A stretch of DNA of 6,344 nt from positions 1 through 6,344 of the forward strand of contig JAJZFF010000620.1 of the NCBI GenBank assembly GCA_021805485.1, written 5' to 3'. Of this stretch, positions 1 through 6,321 are shown one piece after another (position 1 is the first letter of the stretch; every line of letters starts with the position of its first letter). The stretch is from Pseudomonadota bacterium. Lineage in GTDB: Bacteria > Pseudomonadota > Alphaproteobacteria > Acetobacterales > Acetobacteraceae. The notes under the pieces were generated by a model, which saw only the letters and a list, made by a program, of their open reading frames with translations, had not been told where the DNA came from and did not search any database. A program made the translations under genes and the position numbers.

Positions 1-1
1 C

Positions 2-415
2 GTGCAGAAGCGAGATCTTGAACAGGCTTGGGAAGCCGCGCACCGCGCCGCCCGCGCCGGCGCCGAGGGGCCGCGCCGCGGCTTCCGCTTCGCCGGCGGC
101 CCCGATGTCGTGCTGCGCGACCGCGATGCCAGGGTCTGGGCCTCCTCGGTCGACCATATCGCCGATCTCTCGACGGCGCATGGCGTCTCCGTCTGCCTCC
201 GCCTGCTCGGCCTCGTCGCCCTGCTCGCCGGTGGCGGCTGGACCGCCCGTTTCGTGCGGTTCGACCGTGGAGCCGCAGAGCTCGACGGTGCGCTGCTCGG
301 CGCCGCGGCCCGCACTGGCTTGACCGATACGGGCGCTCTCGACGAGAACGCCCTGCGCGCACAGCTGCTCCCGCGCGAATCCGAGGAAAACCCGCCATGC
401 CGCGCCCCATCCTGA
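2..415 (+). CDS. Unrecognised protein, possibly 5'-truncated by the window edge
   Basis: An open frame of 137 codons runs from a GTG at the second base of the window to a TGA. Because the frame is open to the very edge, the GTG may be an internal valine and the true start may lie upstream; no ribosome binding site can be seen. The product is rich in Ala, Arg and Gly. The N-terminal part is charged (KRDLEQAWEAAHRAARAG), and a hydrophobic stretch at about residues 62-79 (VSVCLRLLGLVALLAGGGW) could be a buried helix or a weak membrane segment. The C-terminal third (residues 92-123) looks like amphipathic helices. I recognise no family motif. The last few residues are encoded in the overlap with the following lipoprotein gene, so the two are probably co-transcribed and translationally coupled. 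Codon use resembles the neighbours, which supports real coding. Function unknown. Confidence 0.6.
   Translation: MQKRDLEQAWEAAHRAARAGAEGPRRGFRFAGGPDVVLRDRDARVWASSVDHIADLSTAHGVSVCLRLLGLVALLAGGGWTARFVRFDRGAAELDGALLGAAARTGLTDTGALDENALRAQLLPRESEENPPCRAPS
383..390 (+). promoter_or_regulatory. Ribosome binding site fixing the lipoprotein start
   Basis: The sequence GAGGAAAA lies 6 nt before the ATG at 397, inside the end of the upstream coding region. It is the only good Shine-Dalgarno match in this long open frame, and it coincides with the start of a perfect lipoprotein signal peptide, so it decides the start. Confidence 0.7.
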
Positions 416-741
416 CCCTGGCCCTGCTGATCCTGCCGCTCGCCGCCTGCACCTTCGGCGCGCCGCCGCCCGCCTCGCCCGCCGAGCAGGCCGACATCGC
501 GGCCTGCACCCAGCAGGCCAATGCCTATGAGCGCGCGCACGACTATGCCTATCTCTCGCGCACCGACCAGTTCGCCACCCCGTTCCAGGGCACGCCCGAC
601 CAGGGCTCCCGGTTCGACCGCCTTGCAGAGATCCACGCTCGGCGGGACATGATCTCGCGCTGCGTGCGCAATGCGAATCCGGCCTATGTCGGCAGCGGCG
701 CCGCCCTGCCCGAACCCACGATTGTCGGCCCCGCCCGGTAG
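397..741 (+). CDS. Small predicted lipoprotein, function unknown
   Basis: A 114-residue protein with a clear lipoprotein signal peptide: a short basic start (MPRP), a hydrophobic core (ILTLALLILPL) and the lipobox L15-A16-A17-C18. Cleavage before C18 would leave a lipidated protein of 97 residues, probably in the periplasm or anchored in a membrane. I chose this ATG, although the frame is open from base 28, because the signal peptide begins here and GAGGAAAA at 383-390 lies 6 nt upstream. The mature part starts with a Pro/Ala-rich tether (residues 21-30). It then has a polar region with two further cysteines (C37 and C89) that could form a disulfide, and a segment rich in Tyr, Asp, Arg and Gln (residues 43-88). 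I do not recognise a named domain. The start overlaps the upstream gene by 19 nt, indicating one transcript. No U-tract terminator follows the stop. Confidence 0.8.
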   Translation: MPRPILTLALLILPLAACTFGAPPPASPAEQADIAACTQQANAYERAHDYAYLSRTDQFATPFQGTPDQGSRFDRLAEIHARRDMISRCVRNANPAYVGSGAALPEPTIVGPAR

Positions 742-803
742 CGCCGGGCCGGGCCGCACCTCGTCCGATCGGATGACGCGGTATCGTCACCCCAGGGCGG
801 TTC

Positions 804-820
804 CGGTTGGCGCCAAACCG
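804..820. promoter_or_regulatory. Candidate operator: palindrome TTGGCGCCAA upstream of the Pat-like gene
   Basis: A perfect 10-bp palindrome, TTGGCGCCAA (807-816), is flanked by CGG (804-806) and CCG (818-820), which extends the dyad to 17 nt with one extra A. It ends 42 nt before the start codon of the acetyltransferase gene, where an operator would be expected. I could not place a convincing -35/-10 pair: the best -10-like string, TAGTCT at 824-829, sits only 11 nt after the TTGGCG at 807-812. Binding by a regulator is inference, and a chance palindrome in GC-rich DNA is a real alternative. Confidence 0.25.
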
Positions 821-849
821 ATCTAGTCTGCCGCGCGCCGCCGAAGATC

Positions 850-857
850 AGGAGGAG
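850..857 (+). promoter_or_regulatory. Strong Shine-Dalgarno of the Pat-like gene
   Basis: AGGAGGAG ends 5 nt before the ATG at 863. It is a near-perfect match to the anti-Shine-Dalgarno and fixes this ATG as the start. The Pat-like gene therefore has its own efficient initiation and does not depend on coupling to the upstream gene pair. Confidence 0.8.
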
Positions 858-862
858 CCGCG

Positions 863-3421
863 ATGAAGCCGCTTGGCTATTCCATCGTCAATCGCTTCGA
901 CCCCGAGGCCCTGTTTGCCCCGAAGACCATCATGCTCTCGGGCGGCGACACGGCAGTCGGCCGATCGCTGCGCGCCTCGCTGGACGCCGCCGGCTTTCCG
1001 GGCGACGTCAGGGAACCGGGGGAGGGCGCGCAAACTGTCGATCTTGCGCTGATCGCCGATCCGCCCGAGGCGGTGCCCGGCGTCATCGCCGGCCTCGCCG
1101 GCCGCCTCCGCGGGGCGGCAGTGGTCTACGCCGCGGTCGACGGATTGCGGGAGGCAGCGCTGGCCGCCCGAGTGCGGGTCGTCGGCCCGCGTTCCTTCGG
1201 CATCGCCGCACCCGGGGCGCGGCTGAACGCCTTGCGCAGCCACATACCGCCGCCGCCCGGTCGGGTCGCGCTGCTCGGCCAGTCCCCCGCGCTAGCCCGC
1301 GCGGTGATCGACTGGGCGGCGCCCAACGGCATCGGCTTCTCCCATGTCGTCGGCATCGGCGGCAATGCGGATATCGGCTTCGGCCGGGTGCTCGACCATC
1401 TCTCGCGCGACCCCGGCACCGGCCCGATCCTGATGGAAATCGCCGGCCTGCGTGATCCGCGCCTGTTCCTCTCGGCCGCCCGCGCGGCGGCGCGCCTGCG
1501 TCCCATCGTCGCCATCGTTCCCGGCGCCCGGCTTGGCGATCCAAGCGGCATCGCGCTCGCCGGGTTCGAGGCCGCGCTGCGCCGTGCTGGCGTGATGCTG
1601 ACCACCAGCCTCGGCGAATTTCTTGCAGCCGCCGAAACGCTCACCCGCGCCCGTCCGGCCCGCAGCGACAGTCTTGCGATCATCGGCAACAGTGTTGGCG
1701 CCTGTCGCCTCGCCGCCGACACCGCGCTCGCCGCCGGCATCGGCCTTGCAGCGCTGTCCGACGAAACCCGCCGTGTGCTCGGCCTGCTGCTCGGCGCTTC
1801 ACCCGAGCCAGCCGGGCCGATCGCGCTACAGGACGCACCCGGCACCCGCCTTGCCGACGTCGCCGCCATGCTGGCCGCTTCCCCCGAGGTGGGTGGCGTG
1901 CTGGTCATCCATGCCCCCTCCGGCCCGGCGGACGATGCCGCGATCGCCGGGCTGATTGCCTGTTCCGGCAGCATCAAGGCGCCGCTGCTCGCCGCCGTGC
2001 TCGGCGAGACCACCGCCGCCCCGCAGCGCCGCCGGCTGGCCGAGGCCGGGGTCGCCGCCTTCGCCACGCCGGAACGTGCCGTCGAAGGGTTCGGCGACCT
2101 GCTCCGCCACCGCGCCATCCGCGCCGCCGCCCGCGAACTGCCGCCCTCCGCGGTGCTCGATGTCGCCCCCGACCGGGCCGCCGTCCATGCCGCCCTTTCT
2201 CTCGCCCGCAATGGTGGCCGCACCGCCCTGCCGCAGGATGCCGGCTTCGCCATTCTGCGGGCCTATGGCATCGAAACCGCCGCAACACGCATCGTCGACA
2301 CGCCGGAACATGTGGCGGCGGCGGCCTCGTCGCTCGGCTTTCCGGTGGTGGTGAAGGTCTCCCACCCCGATCTCGCGCGGCGCCGCCCCGAAGGCAGCGT
2401 CTCGCTTGACCTACCGGACGCCGCTTCCGCTAGCGCGGCCGCCACGCTGATCACCGCCCGCCTGCGCCGCAGGGGCGAATTTCCCGAGGGGGCGCGCTTC
2501 CTCGTCCAGCGCCAGCTTCCTCGTGCCCGAGAGCTGCGCATCCTGGTCGGCGAGCAGCCCTTCGTCGGCCCCACCATCGGCTTCGGCCCCGGTGGTGGCG
2601 ACGCCGCCGATACCTCACGCCTCGCCTTCGATCTCCCGCCCCTCAACCTGAAACTGGCCGAGGGATTGATCCTCCGCGCCGGCGGCAACGCGCTGCTGCG
2701 CCCCGCCCGCGGCCTGGACGAGGCGGATCGCGCCGCGGTCGCCGGCACCCTGGTCCGCATCAGCCAGCTCGTCGTCGACTGGCCGGAAATCGAGCGCCTG
2801 GAAATCGACCCGCTCTTCGCCACCGGCGCCGGCGTCATCGCCGCCAATGTGCGGATCACGCTGCACGCGCCCGGCGAGCGTCGCCAGCCGCTGCCGATCA
2901 CGCCCTATCCCGCCCATCTCGCCCACACGATGACGCTGAAAGGCAGGGGCTTCCAGATCCGCCCGATCCGCCCGGAAGACGCCGCCGCCCATCAGCGCCT
3001 GTTCTCCCGCCTCACGCCGGAGGATGTCCGCTTCCGGTTCTTCTCTGCCGTGCGCCAGCTTACGCCCGAGCAGGTGGTCCGCCTCACCGAGGTCGATTAC
3101 GGCCGCGAACTCGCCCTGATCGCAGTCGAAACCGCCACCGGCGAGACAGTCGGCGTCGCCCGCCTGGTCCGCTCCGATACCGACGGCACCGAGGGCGAGT
3201 TCGCCGTCCTCGTCGAGGGTGCGGCGAAGGGCGTCGGCCTCGGCTCGGCGCTGATGCGCGACCTGATCGACTGGGCGCGCGACGAGGGTGTTGTCGACAT
3301 CATCGGTCAGGTTCTGGCCGACAACCACCCGATGCTCGCCTTCATCCGTCATCTCGGCTTCGCGATCGCCCATGTTCCCGGCGAGGAGGATGTCGTGGAA
3401 GCAAGGCTGCGTCTCACCTGA
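863..3421 (+). CDS. Pat/PatZ-type protein lysine acetyltransferase (acyl-CoA-synthetase-like body plus C-terminal GNAT domain)
   Basis: An 852-residue cytoplasmic protein, close in length to enterobacterial Pat/PatZ (about 880). Domains in order: a CoA-binding Rossmann domain (about 15-112); two succinyl-CoA-ligase-like domains (about 133-262 and 268-415); an ATP-grasp domain (about 452-668, with K498 in VVVKVSHPDL and LEIDPLF at 646-652); and a GNAT N-acetyltransferase domain (about 693-852). In the GNAT domain the acetyl-CoA loop is KGVGLGSAL (789-797), a Lys-led form of the usual Q/RxxGxG/A, followed by DNHPMLAFIRHLGF (820-833). Such proteins transfer acetyl from acetyl-CoA to lysines of target enzymes, classically AMP-forming acetyl-CoA synthetase. 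The ligase half looks inactive: where active ADP-forming synthetases carry a phospho-His loop (SHTGA type), residues 220-234 read PGARLGDPSGIALAG with no His and appear shortened. There is no cyclic-nucleotide domain as in mycobacterial Pat. The substrate is inferred. An acyl-CoA synthetase fused to GNAT is the less likely alternative. Confidence 0.85.
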   Translation: MKPLGYSIVNRFDPEALFAPKTIMLSGGDTAVGRSLRASLDAAGFPGDVREPGEGAQTVDLALIADPPEAVPGVIAGLAGRLRGAAVVYAAVDGLREAALAARVRVVGPRSFGIAAPGARLNALRSHIPPPPGRVALLGQSPALARAVIDWAAPNGIGFSHVVGIGGNADIGFGRVLDHLSRDPGTGPILMEIAGLRDPRLFLSAARAAARLRPIVAIVPGARLGDPSGIALAGFEAALRRAGVMLTTSLGEFLAAAETLTRARPARSDSLAIIGNSVGACRLAADTALAAGIGLAALSDETRRVLGLLLGASPEPAGPIALQDAPGTRLADVAAMLAASPEVGGVLVIHAPSGPADDAAIAGLIACSGSIKAPLLAAVLGETTAAPQRRRLAEAGVAAFATPERAVEGFGDLLRHRAIRAAARELPPSAVLDVAPDRAAVHAALSLARNGGRTALPQDAGFAILRAYGIETAATRIVDTPEHVAAAASSLGFPVVVKVSHPDLARRRPEGSVSLDLPDAASASAAATLITARLRRRGEFPEGARFLVQRQLPRARELRILVGEQPFVGPTIGFGPGGGDAADTSRLAFDLPPLNLKLAEGLILRAGGNALLRPARGLDEADRAAVAGTLVRISQLVVDWPEIERLEIDPLFATGAGVIAANVRITLHAPGERRQPLPITPYPAHLAHTMTLKGRGFQIRPIRPEDAAAHQRLFSRLTPEDVRFRFFSAVRQLTPEQVVRLTEVDYGRELALIAVETATGETVGVARLVRSDTDGTEGEFAVLVEGAAKGVGLGSALMRDLIDWARDEGVVDIIGQVLADNHPMLAFIRHLGFAIAHVPGEEDVVEARLRLT

Positions 3422-3466
3422 TCGCGCGGGCTTGCCGCCGGTCCGCTTATCGCGTTGATGGAGGCC

Positions 3467-4357
3467 ATGAGCGACATCGCCCGTCCGTCATCGCCGGTCT
3501 CCGGCTTCCTGTCACGTCCGAACGCCCCGGTCCTCGTCCTGCTTTCGGTGACCGTGATCTGGGGCTGGACGTTCCTGCTCACCCGCCTGTCGCTGCCCTT
3601 CATCGGGCCGTATGCCTTTGTCGGCTGGCGCTTCGGCGTTGCCGCACTCGCCGTCGTGCTTGTCACCCGCCCGCATCCGGCGAGCTTCAACCGGATGGAG
3701 ATCACCGGCGGCATCACCATCGGTCTTGTTCTCTTCCTCGGCTACGGTCTGCAGGCGGACGGGCTGCGCACCGTGGCGAGCGGCGAATCCGCCTTCCTTA
3801 CCGCGCTCTACGTGCCGATGGTCCCGCTGCTCGAATTCCTGATCTTCCGCCGCCGTCCCGGCCTGTTCGCGACAGCTGGCCTCGTGCTCGCCTTCGTCGG
3901 CCTCGTCCTGGTCTCCGGCATGACCGGCCTGTCGCTCGCCTTCGACCGCGGCCAGTGGCTCACCCTCGGCGGCGCGCTGGGGGCGGCGCTCGAAATCGTG
4001 CTGATCGGCCATAGCGCGCTCGCCGCCGATCCGCGCCGTATCGCCATCGTCCAACTGGCCACCGTCAGCGTGATCTCCTTCGCCGTCGAGGCGGTGCGCG
4101 GCGGCATCATGATCACCACCCGTGCCTTTCCCTTCGCGGCGATGACCGGCATGGGCCTCGCCACCGCCTTCGTCCTGGTCGCGCAGAACTGGGCGCAGCG
4201 CAGCATCCCGGCCAACCGGGCGACGCTGATCTACACGCTGGAGCCGGTCTGGGCCGGGCTTGTGGGTGCTGCCTTTGGCGAGATATTTGCCCCTGCCCAG
4301 GTGCTCGGCGGCGTGCTGATCATCGCCAGCGTGGTGCTCAGCCAGTGGAAATCCTGA
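3467..4357 (+). CDS. DMT-superfamily transporter, EamA family
   Basis: A 296-residue inner-membrane protein with about ten hydrophobic segments, near residues 21-41, 50-67, 79-96, 107-127, 133-151, 164-181, 192-210, 221-240, 254-271 and 277-293. This is the two-fold repeated EamA (drug/metabolite transporter) layout of 10 helices in about 300 residues. Family features include IWGWTFLLTR in helix 1, SAFLTALYVPMVPLLEF in helix 4, the basic FRRRP loop after it, and NRATLIYTLEPVWAGLVGA near the C-terminus. Members export or import small metabolites such as amino acids; the substrate cannot be read from the sequence. The start is uncertain: TTG 3455, ATG 3458 and ATG 3467 are in frame within 12 nt. 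I prefer 3467 because GGAGG at 3460-3464 precedes it, though only 2 nt away. The gene follows the Pat-like gene by 45 nt with no terminator between them, so co-transcription is likely but says little about function. Confidence 0.88.
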   Translation: MSDIARPSSPVSGFLSRPNAPVLVLLSVTVIWGWTFLLTRLSLPFIGPYAFVGWRFGVAALAVVLVTRPHPASFNRMEITGGITIGLVLFLGYGLQADGLRTVASGESAFLTALYVPMVPLLEFLIFRRRPGLFATAGLVLAFVGLVLVSGMTGLSLAFDRGQWLTLGGALGAALEIVLIGHSALAADPRRIAIVQLATVSVISFAVEAVRGGIMITTRAFPFAAMTGMGLATAFVLVAQNWAQRSIPANRATLIYTLEPVWAGLVGAAFGEIFAPAQVLGGVLIIASVVLSQWKS

Positions 4358-4376
4358 AGCCGCGCCCCGTAAGCGC

Positions 4377-4413
4377 AAAAACCCGGCACCGCGCGGCGCC
4401 GGGTCTTCCCTTG
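4377..4413. terminator. Bidirectional intrinsic terminator between convergent genes
   Basis: The arms ACCCGGC (4381-4387) and GCCGGGT (4398-4404) form a perfect 7-bp GC-rich stem. After an A/C mismatch, the self-complementary CCGCGCGG (4389-4396) can extend it. On the minus strand the stem runs straight into TTTTT (complement of 4377-4381), a good U-tract for ending the etf-dehydrogenase operon 21 nt after its stop. On the plus strand it is followed by TCTTCCCTT (4405-4412), a weaker pyrimidine tract, 23 nt after the transporter stop. Confidence 0.8.
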
Positions 4414-4424
4414 AAAGTCAAGCC

Positions 4425-5300
4425 TCAGCGCGTCGGCGTCGGCGGGTTGGTGGAATAGTCGTAGAAGCCGCGCCCGGTCTTGCGGCCAAGCCAGCCGGCC
4501 TCGACATAGTTCACCAGCAGCGGGCAGGGGCGATACTTGTCCTCGCCGAGCCCGGCATGCAGCACGCGCATCACTTCCAGCGCGACATCGAGCCCGACCA
4601 GATCGCACAGCGTCAGCGGCCCCATCGGATGCCCGGCACCGAGCTTCATGCCGTTGTCGATCGAGACCACGTCGCCGATCCCCTCGTGCAGCGCGAAGAT
4701 CGCCTCGTTGAGCATCGGCACCAGGATGCGGTTGACGATGAAGCCCGGCATGTCCTGTGCTGCGATGGTGATCTTGCCCATCCGCTTTGCCAGGTCTTCG
4801 ACCGCGGCAACCGTCGCATCCGTCGTCTCCAGCCCGCTTATCACCTCGACGAGCTTCATCATCGGCACCGGGTTGAAGAAATGCATGCCGACGAACCGCT
4901 CCGCGATCCCCGACGCCCGGCCGAGCTTCGTGATCGAAATCGACGAGGTGTTCGAGGCGAGGATCGCGTGCGGCGCGAGATGCGGGATCACCTGGGCATA
5001 GACCGCGCGCTTGATCTCCTCGCGCTCCGGCACCGCCTCGATCACCATGTCGCATTTCGCAAAAGCGTCATGCGTGGTCATGGGCGAGACGCGGGCGAGG
5101 GCGGCTGCCTCGGCCGCCGCGTCGATCGTGCCCTTCTGCACCTGGCGCTCGAGGTTCTTCCGCATGGTCGCCATGCTCTTCTCCAGCACCGCCTGCGCGG
5201 TGTCGACGAGCACGACATCGAGCCCGGACAGGGCGGCGACATGCGCGATGCCGTTGCCCATCGCGCCCGCGCCGAGCACGCCGAGAGTCCTGATCTCCAT
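4425..5300 (-). CDS. hbd: 3-hydroxybutyryl-CoA dehydrogenase (3-hydroxyacyl-CoA dehydrogenase family)
   Basis: A 291-residue soluble enzyme of the usual stand-alone length. It interconverts 3-hydroxyacyl-CoA (typically 3-hydroxybutyryl-CoA) and 3-ketoacyl-CoA with NAD(P), acting in beta-oxidation or in acetoacetyl-CoA/butanoate metabolism. The N-terminal Rossmann domain has the dinucleotide loop GAGAMG (residues 10-15) and an acidic D33 at the end of strand 2, favouring NAD(H). The active site is complete: S119 in NTSS, H140 in HFFNP, E152 in KLVEV and N190 in PGFIVNR align with S137, H158, E170 and N208 of human short-chain hydroxyacyl-CoA dehydrogenase. The C-terminal helical domain carries LGAGHPMGPL (220-229) and GWLGRKTGRGFYDY (269-282), both typical. 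GGAAGGA at 5308-5314 (minus strand) lies 7 nt before the ATG. It is the last gene of the etfB-etfA operon, 83 nt after etfA. No fused enoyl-CoA hydratase is present. Chain-length preference is inferred from the family. Confidence 0.93.
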   Translation of the reverse strand: MEIRTLGVLGAGAMGNGIAHVAALSGLDVVLVDTAQAVLEKSMATMRKNLERQVQKGTIDAAAEAAALARVSPMTTHDAFAKCDMVIEAVPEREEIKRAVYAQVIPHLAPHAILASNTSSISITKLGRASGIAERFVGMHFFNPVPMMKLVEVISGLETTDATVAAVEDLAKRMGKITIAAQDMPGFIVNRILVPMLNEAIFALHEGIGDVVSIDNGMKLGAGHPMGPLTLCDLVGLDVALEVMRVLHAGLGEDKYRPCPLLVNYVEAGWLGRKTGRGFYDYSTNPPTPTR

Positions 5301-5327
5301 CTACTTTTCCTTCCGCCTGAAACACAG

Positions 5328-5355
5328 GCCGGGCTAGCCTTTATGGCCGCCCGGC
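5328..5355. other. Strong inverted repeat (hairpin) in the etfA-hbd spacer
   Basis: GCCGGGC (5328-5334) and GCCCGGC (5349-5355) make a perfect 7-bp GC stem. Within the 14-nt loop, GCC (5337-5339) can pair with GGC (5345-5347) around TTTAT, giving a two-tier hairpin. It lies wholly between the etfA stop and the dehydrogenase start, 14 nt upstream of the latter's Shine-Dalgarno. There is no U-tract next to it on either strand, so a simple terminator is unlikely. It could be an RNA-stability or processing element that sets the ratio of the two products; that role is inference. Confidence 0.4.
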
Positions 5356-5383
5356 GCCTTGATGTCGCTCAAGCCCGCAGGGC

Positions 5384-6319
5384 TCAGCCGAGCTCCTTCT
5401 GCAACTCCGGCAGCACTGTGAACAGGTCGCCCACCAGGCCGTAATCGGCCACCTGGAAGATCGGCGCGTCCTCGTCCTTGTTGATCGCGACGATGACCTT
5501 GGAATCCTTCATGCCCGCGAGATGCTGGATCGCGCCGGAAATGCCGACCGCCATGTAGAGGTCGGGGGCGACGATCTTGCCGGTCTGCCCCACCTGGTAG
5601 TCGTTCGGCACGAACCCGGCATCGACCGCCGCACGCGAGGCGCCGACCGCGGCCCCCAGCCGGTCGGCGATCGGGTCGAGCAGCTTGCCGAAATTCTCGC
5701 CGTTCTGCATGCCGCGCCCGCCGGAAACCACGATCCGCGCCGCCGTCAGCTCCGGCCGCTCGCTCTTCGAAAGCTCGGCGCCGACGAAGCTCGAACCACC
5801 GGCGTCGACCCCGACCTCGATCGTCTCGATCGCCGCCGCTCCGCCTTCGGCCGGTGCGGGATCGAAGCTCGCCGCGCGCACGGTGATGAGCTTCTTCGTG
5901 TCGGCGGATTTCACCGTTGCCATCGCGTTGCCGGCATAGATCGGGCGGACGAAGGTGTCGGCATCCACCACCCCGGCGATGTCGCTGATCGGCTGCACGT
6001 CGAGCAGGGCTGCGGCGCGGGGCATCACGTTCTTGCCGGTCGCGGTGGAGGCGGCGAGGACATGCGTGTAATTGCCGGCGAGTTTCACGATCAGGTCGGC
6101 CAGCGGCTCGGCCAGCGCGTGCGCCAGCGCCTTGCTGTCCGCGACCAGCACCTTGTCCACCCCGGCGATCGCGGCGGCTTCCTGCGCTGCGCCCCCCACG
6201 TTTTCGCCAGCGACCAGCGCATGCACCGTGCCGAGCTTCGCCGCCGCCGCAACCGCGCTGCGCGCCGGCTGCTTCACATGCGCGCCGTCGTGCTCGATGA
6301 GAACCAGAACCTCTGCCAT
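5384..6319 (-). CDS. etfA: Electron transfer flavoprotein alpha subunit
   Basis: A 311-residue protein of normal EtfA length, beginning with the classic [12 protein letters not shown]. With EtfB it forms the heterodimeric FAD/AMP-containing flavoprotein that accepts electrons from acyl-CoA dehydrogenases (and some other dehydrogenases) and passes them to ETF:ubiquinone oxidoreductase at the membrane. Residues about 1-185 form the N-terminal domain. The C-terminal FAD domain starts near 190 and contains VVSGGRGM (197-204), GASRAAVD (226-233), GQTGK (244-248) and the EtfA signature [18 protein letters not shown] (252-269) followed by VIVAINKD (275-282). R202, S228, R229, T246 and H266 correspond to known FAD contacts in the family. 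The start is firm: it is the conserved N-terminus and lies 2 nt after the etfB stop, with GAAGGTGAT in the end of etfB as the probable Shine-Dalgarno. The 2-nt spacing implies coupled translation to give equal subunits. Confidence 0.97.
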   Translation of the reverse strand: MAEVLVLIEHDGAHVKQPARSAVAAAAKLGTVHALVAGENVGGAAQEAAAIAGVDKVLVADSKALAHALAEPLADLIVKLAGNYTHVLAASTATGKNVMPRAAALLDVQPISDIAGVVDADTFVRPIYAGNAMATVKSADTKKLITVRAASFDPAPAEGGAAAIETIEVGVDAGGSSFVGAELSKSERPELTAARIVVSGGRGMQNGENFGKLLDPIADRLGAAVGASRAAVDAGFVPNDYQVGQTGKIVAPDLYMAVGISGAIQHLAGMKDSKVIVAINKDEDAPIFQVADYGLVGDLFTVLPELQKELG

Positions 6320-6321
6320 GA

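Noticed and set aside
28..396. N-terminal extension of the lipoprotein frame
   Set aside because: The extension would be extremely Arg/Pro-rich, would overlap the other frame fully, and would bury an evident signal peptide and ribosome binding site at 383-399.
1126..2253. A 375-codon open frame on the minus strand
   Set aside because: Antisense to the succinyl-CoA-ligase-like part of the Pat-like gene. The product is low-complexity Ala/Arg/Ser and the frame has no fitting ribosome binding site or neighbours.
863..3421. Functional ADP-forming acetyl-CoA synthetase
   Set aside because: The phospho-histidine loop is missing and the ATP-grasp loop is altered, while the GNAT domain is intact; a Pat-type acetyltransferase fits better.
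3422..3466. Possible terminator between the Pat-like gene and the transporter
   Set aside because: Only a 4-bp stem (GCGG/CCGC) without a U-tract is present, so the two genes are more likely co-transcribed.
3512..4378. A 288-codon open frame on the minus strand
   Set aside because: Antisense to the transporter, whose ten hydrophobic segments are convincing. The antisense product is strongly charged (Asp, Glu, Arg, Gly), a typical shadow of membrane-protein codons.
4557..5444. A 295-codon open frame on the plus strand
   Set aside because: It lies antisense to the dehydrogenase gene, whose complete active site proves the minus-strand reading. The product is rich in His, Arg and Asp with no family features, as expected from the complement of a GC-rich gene.
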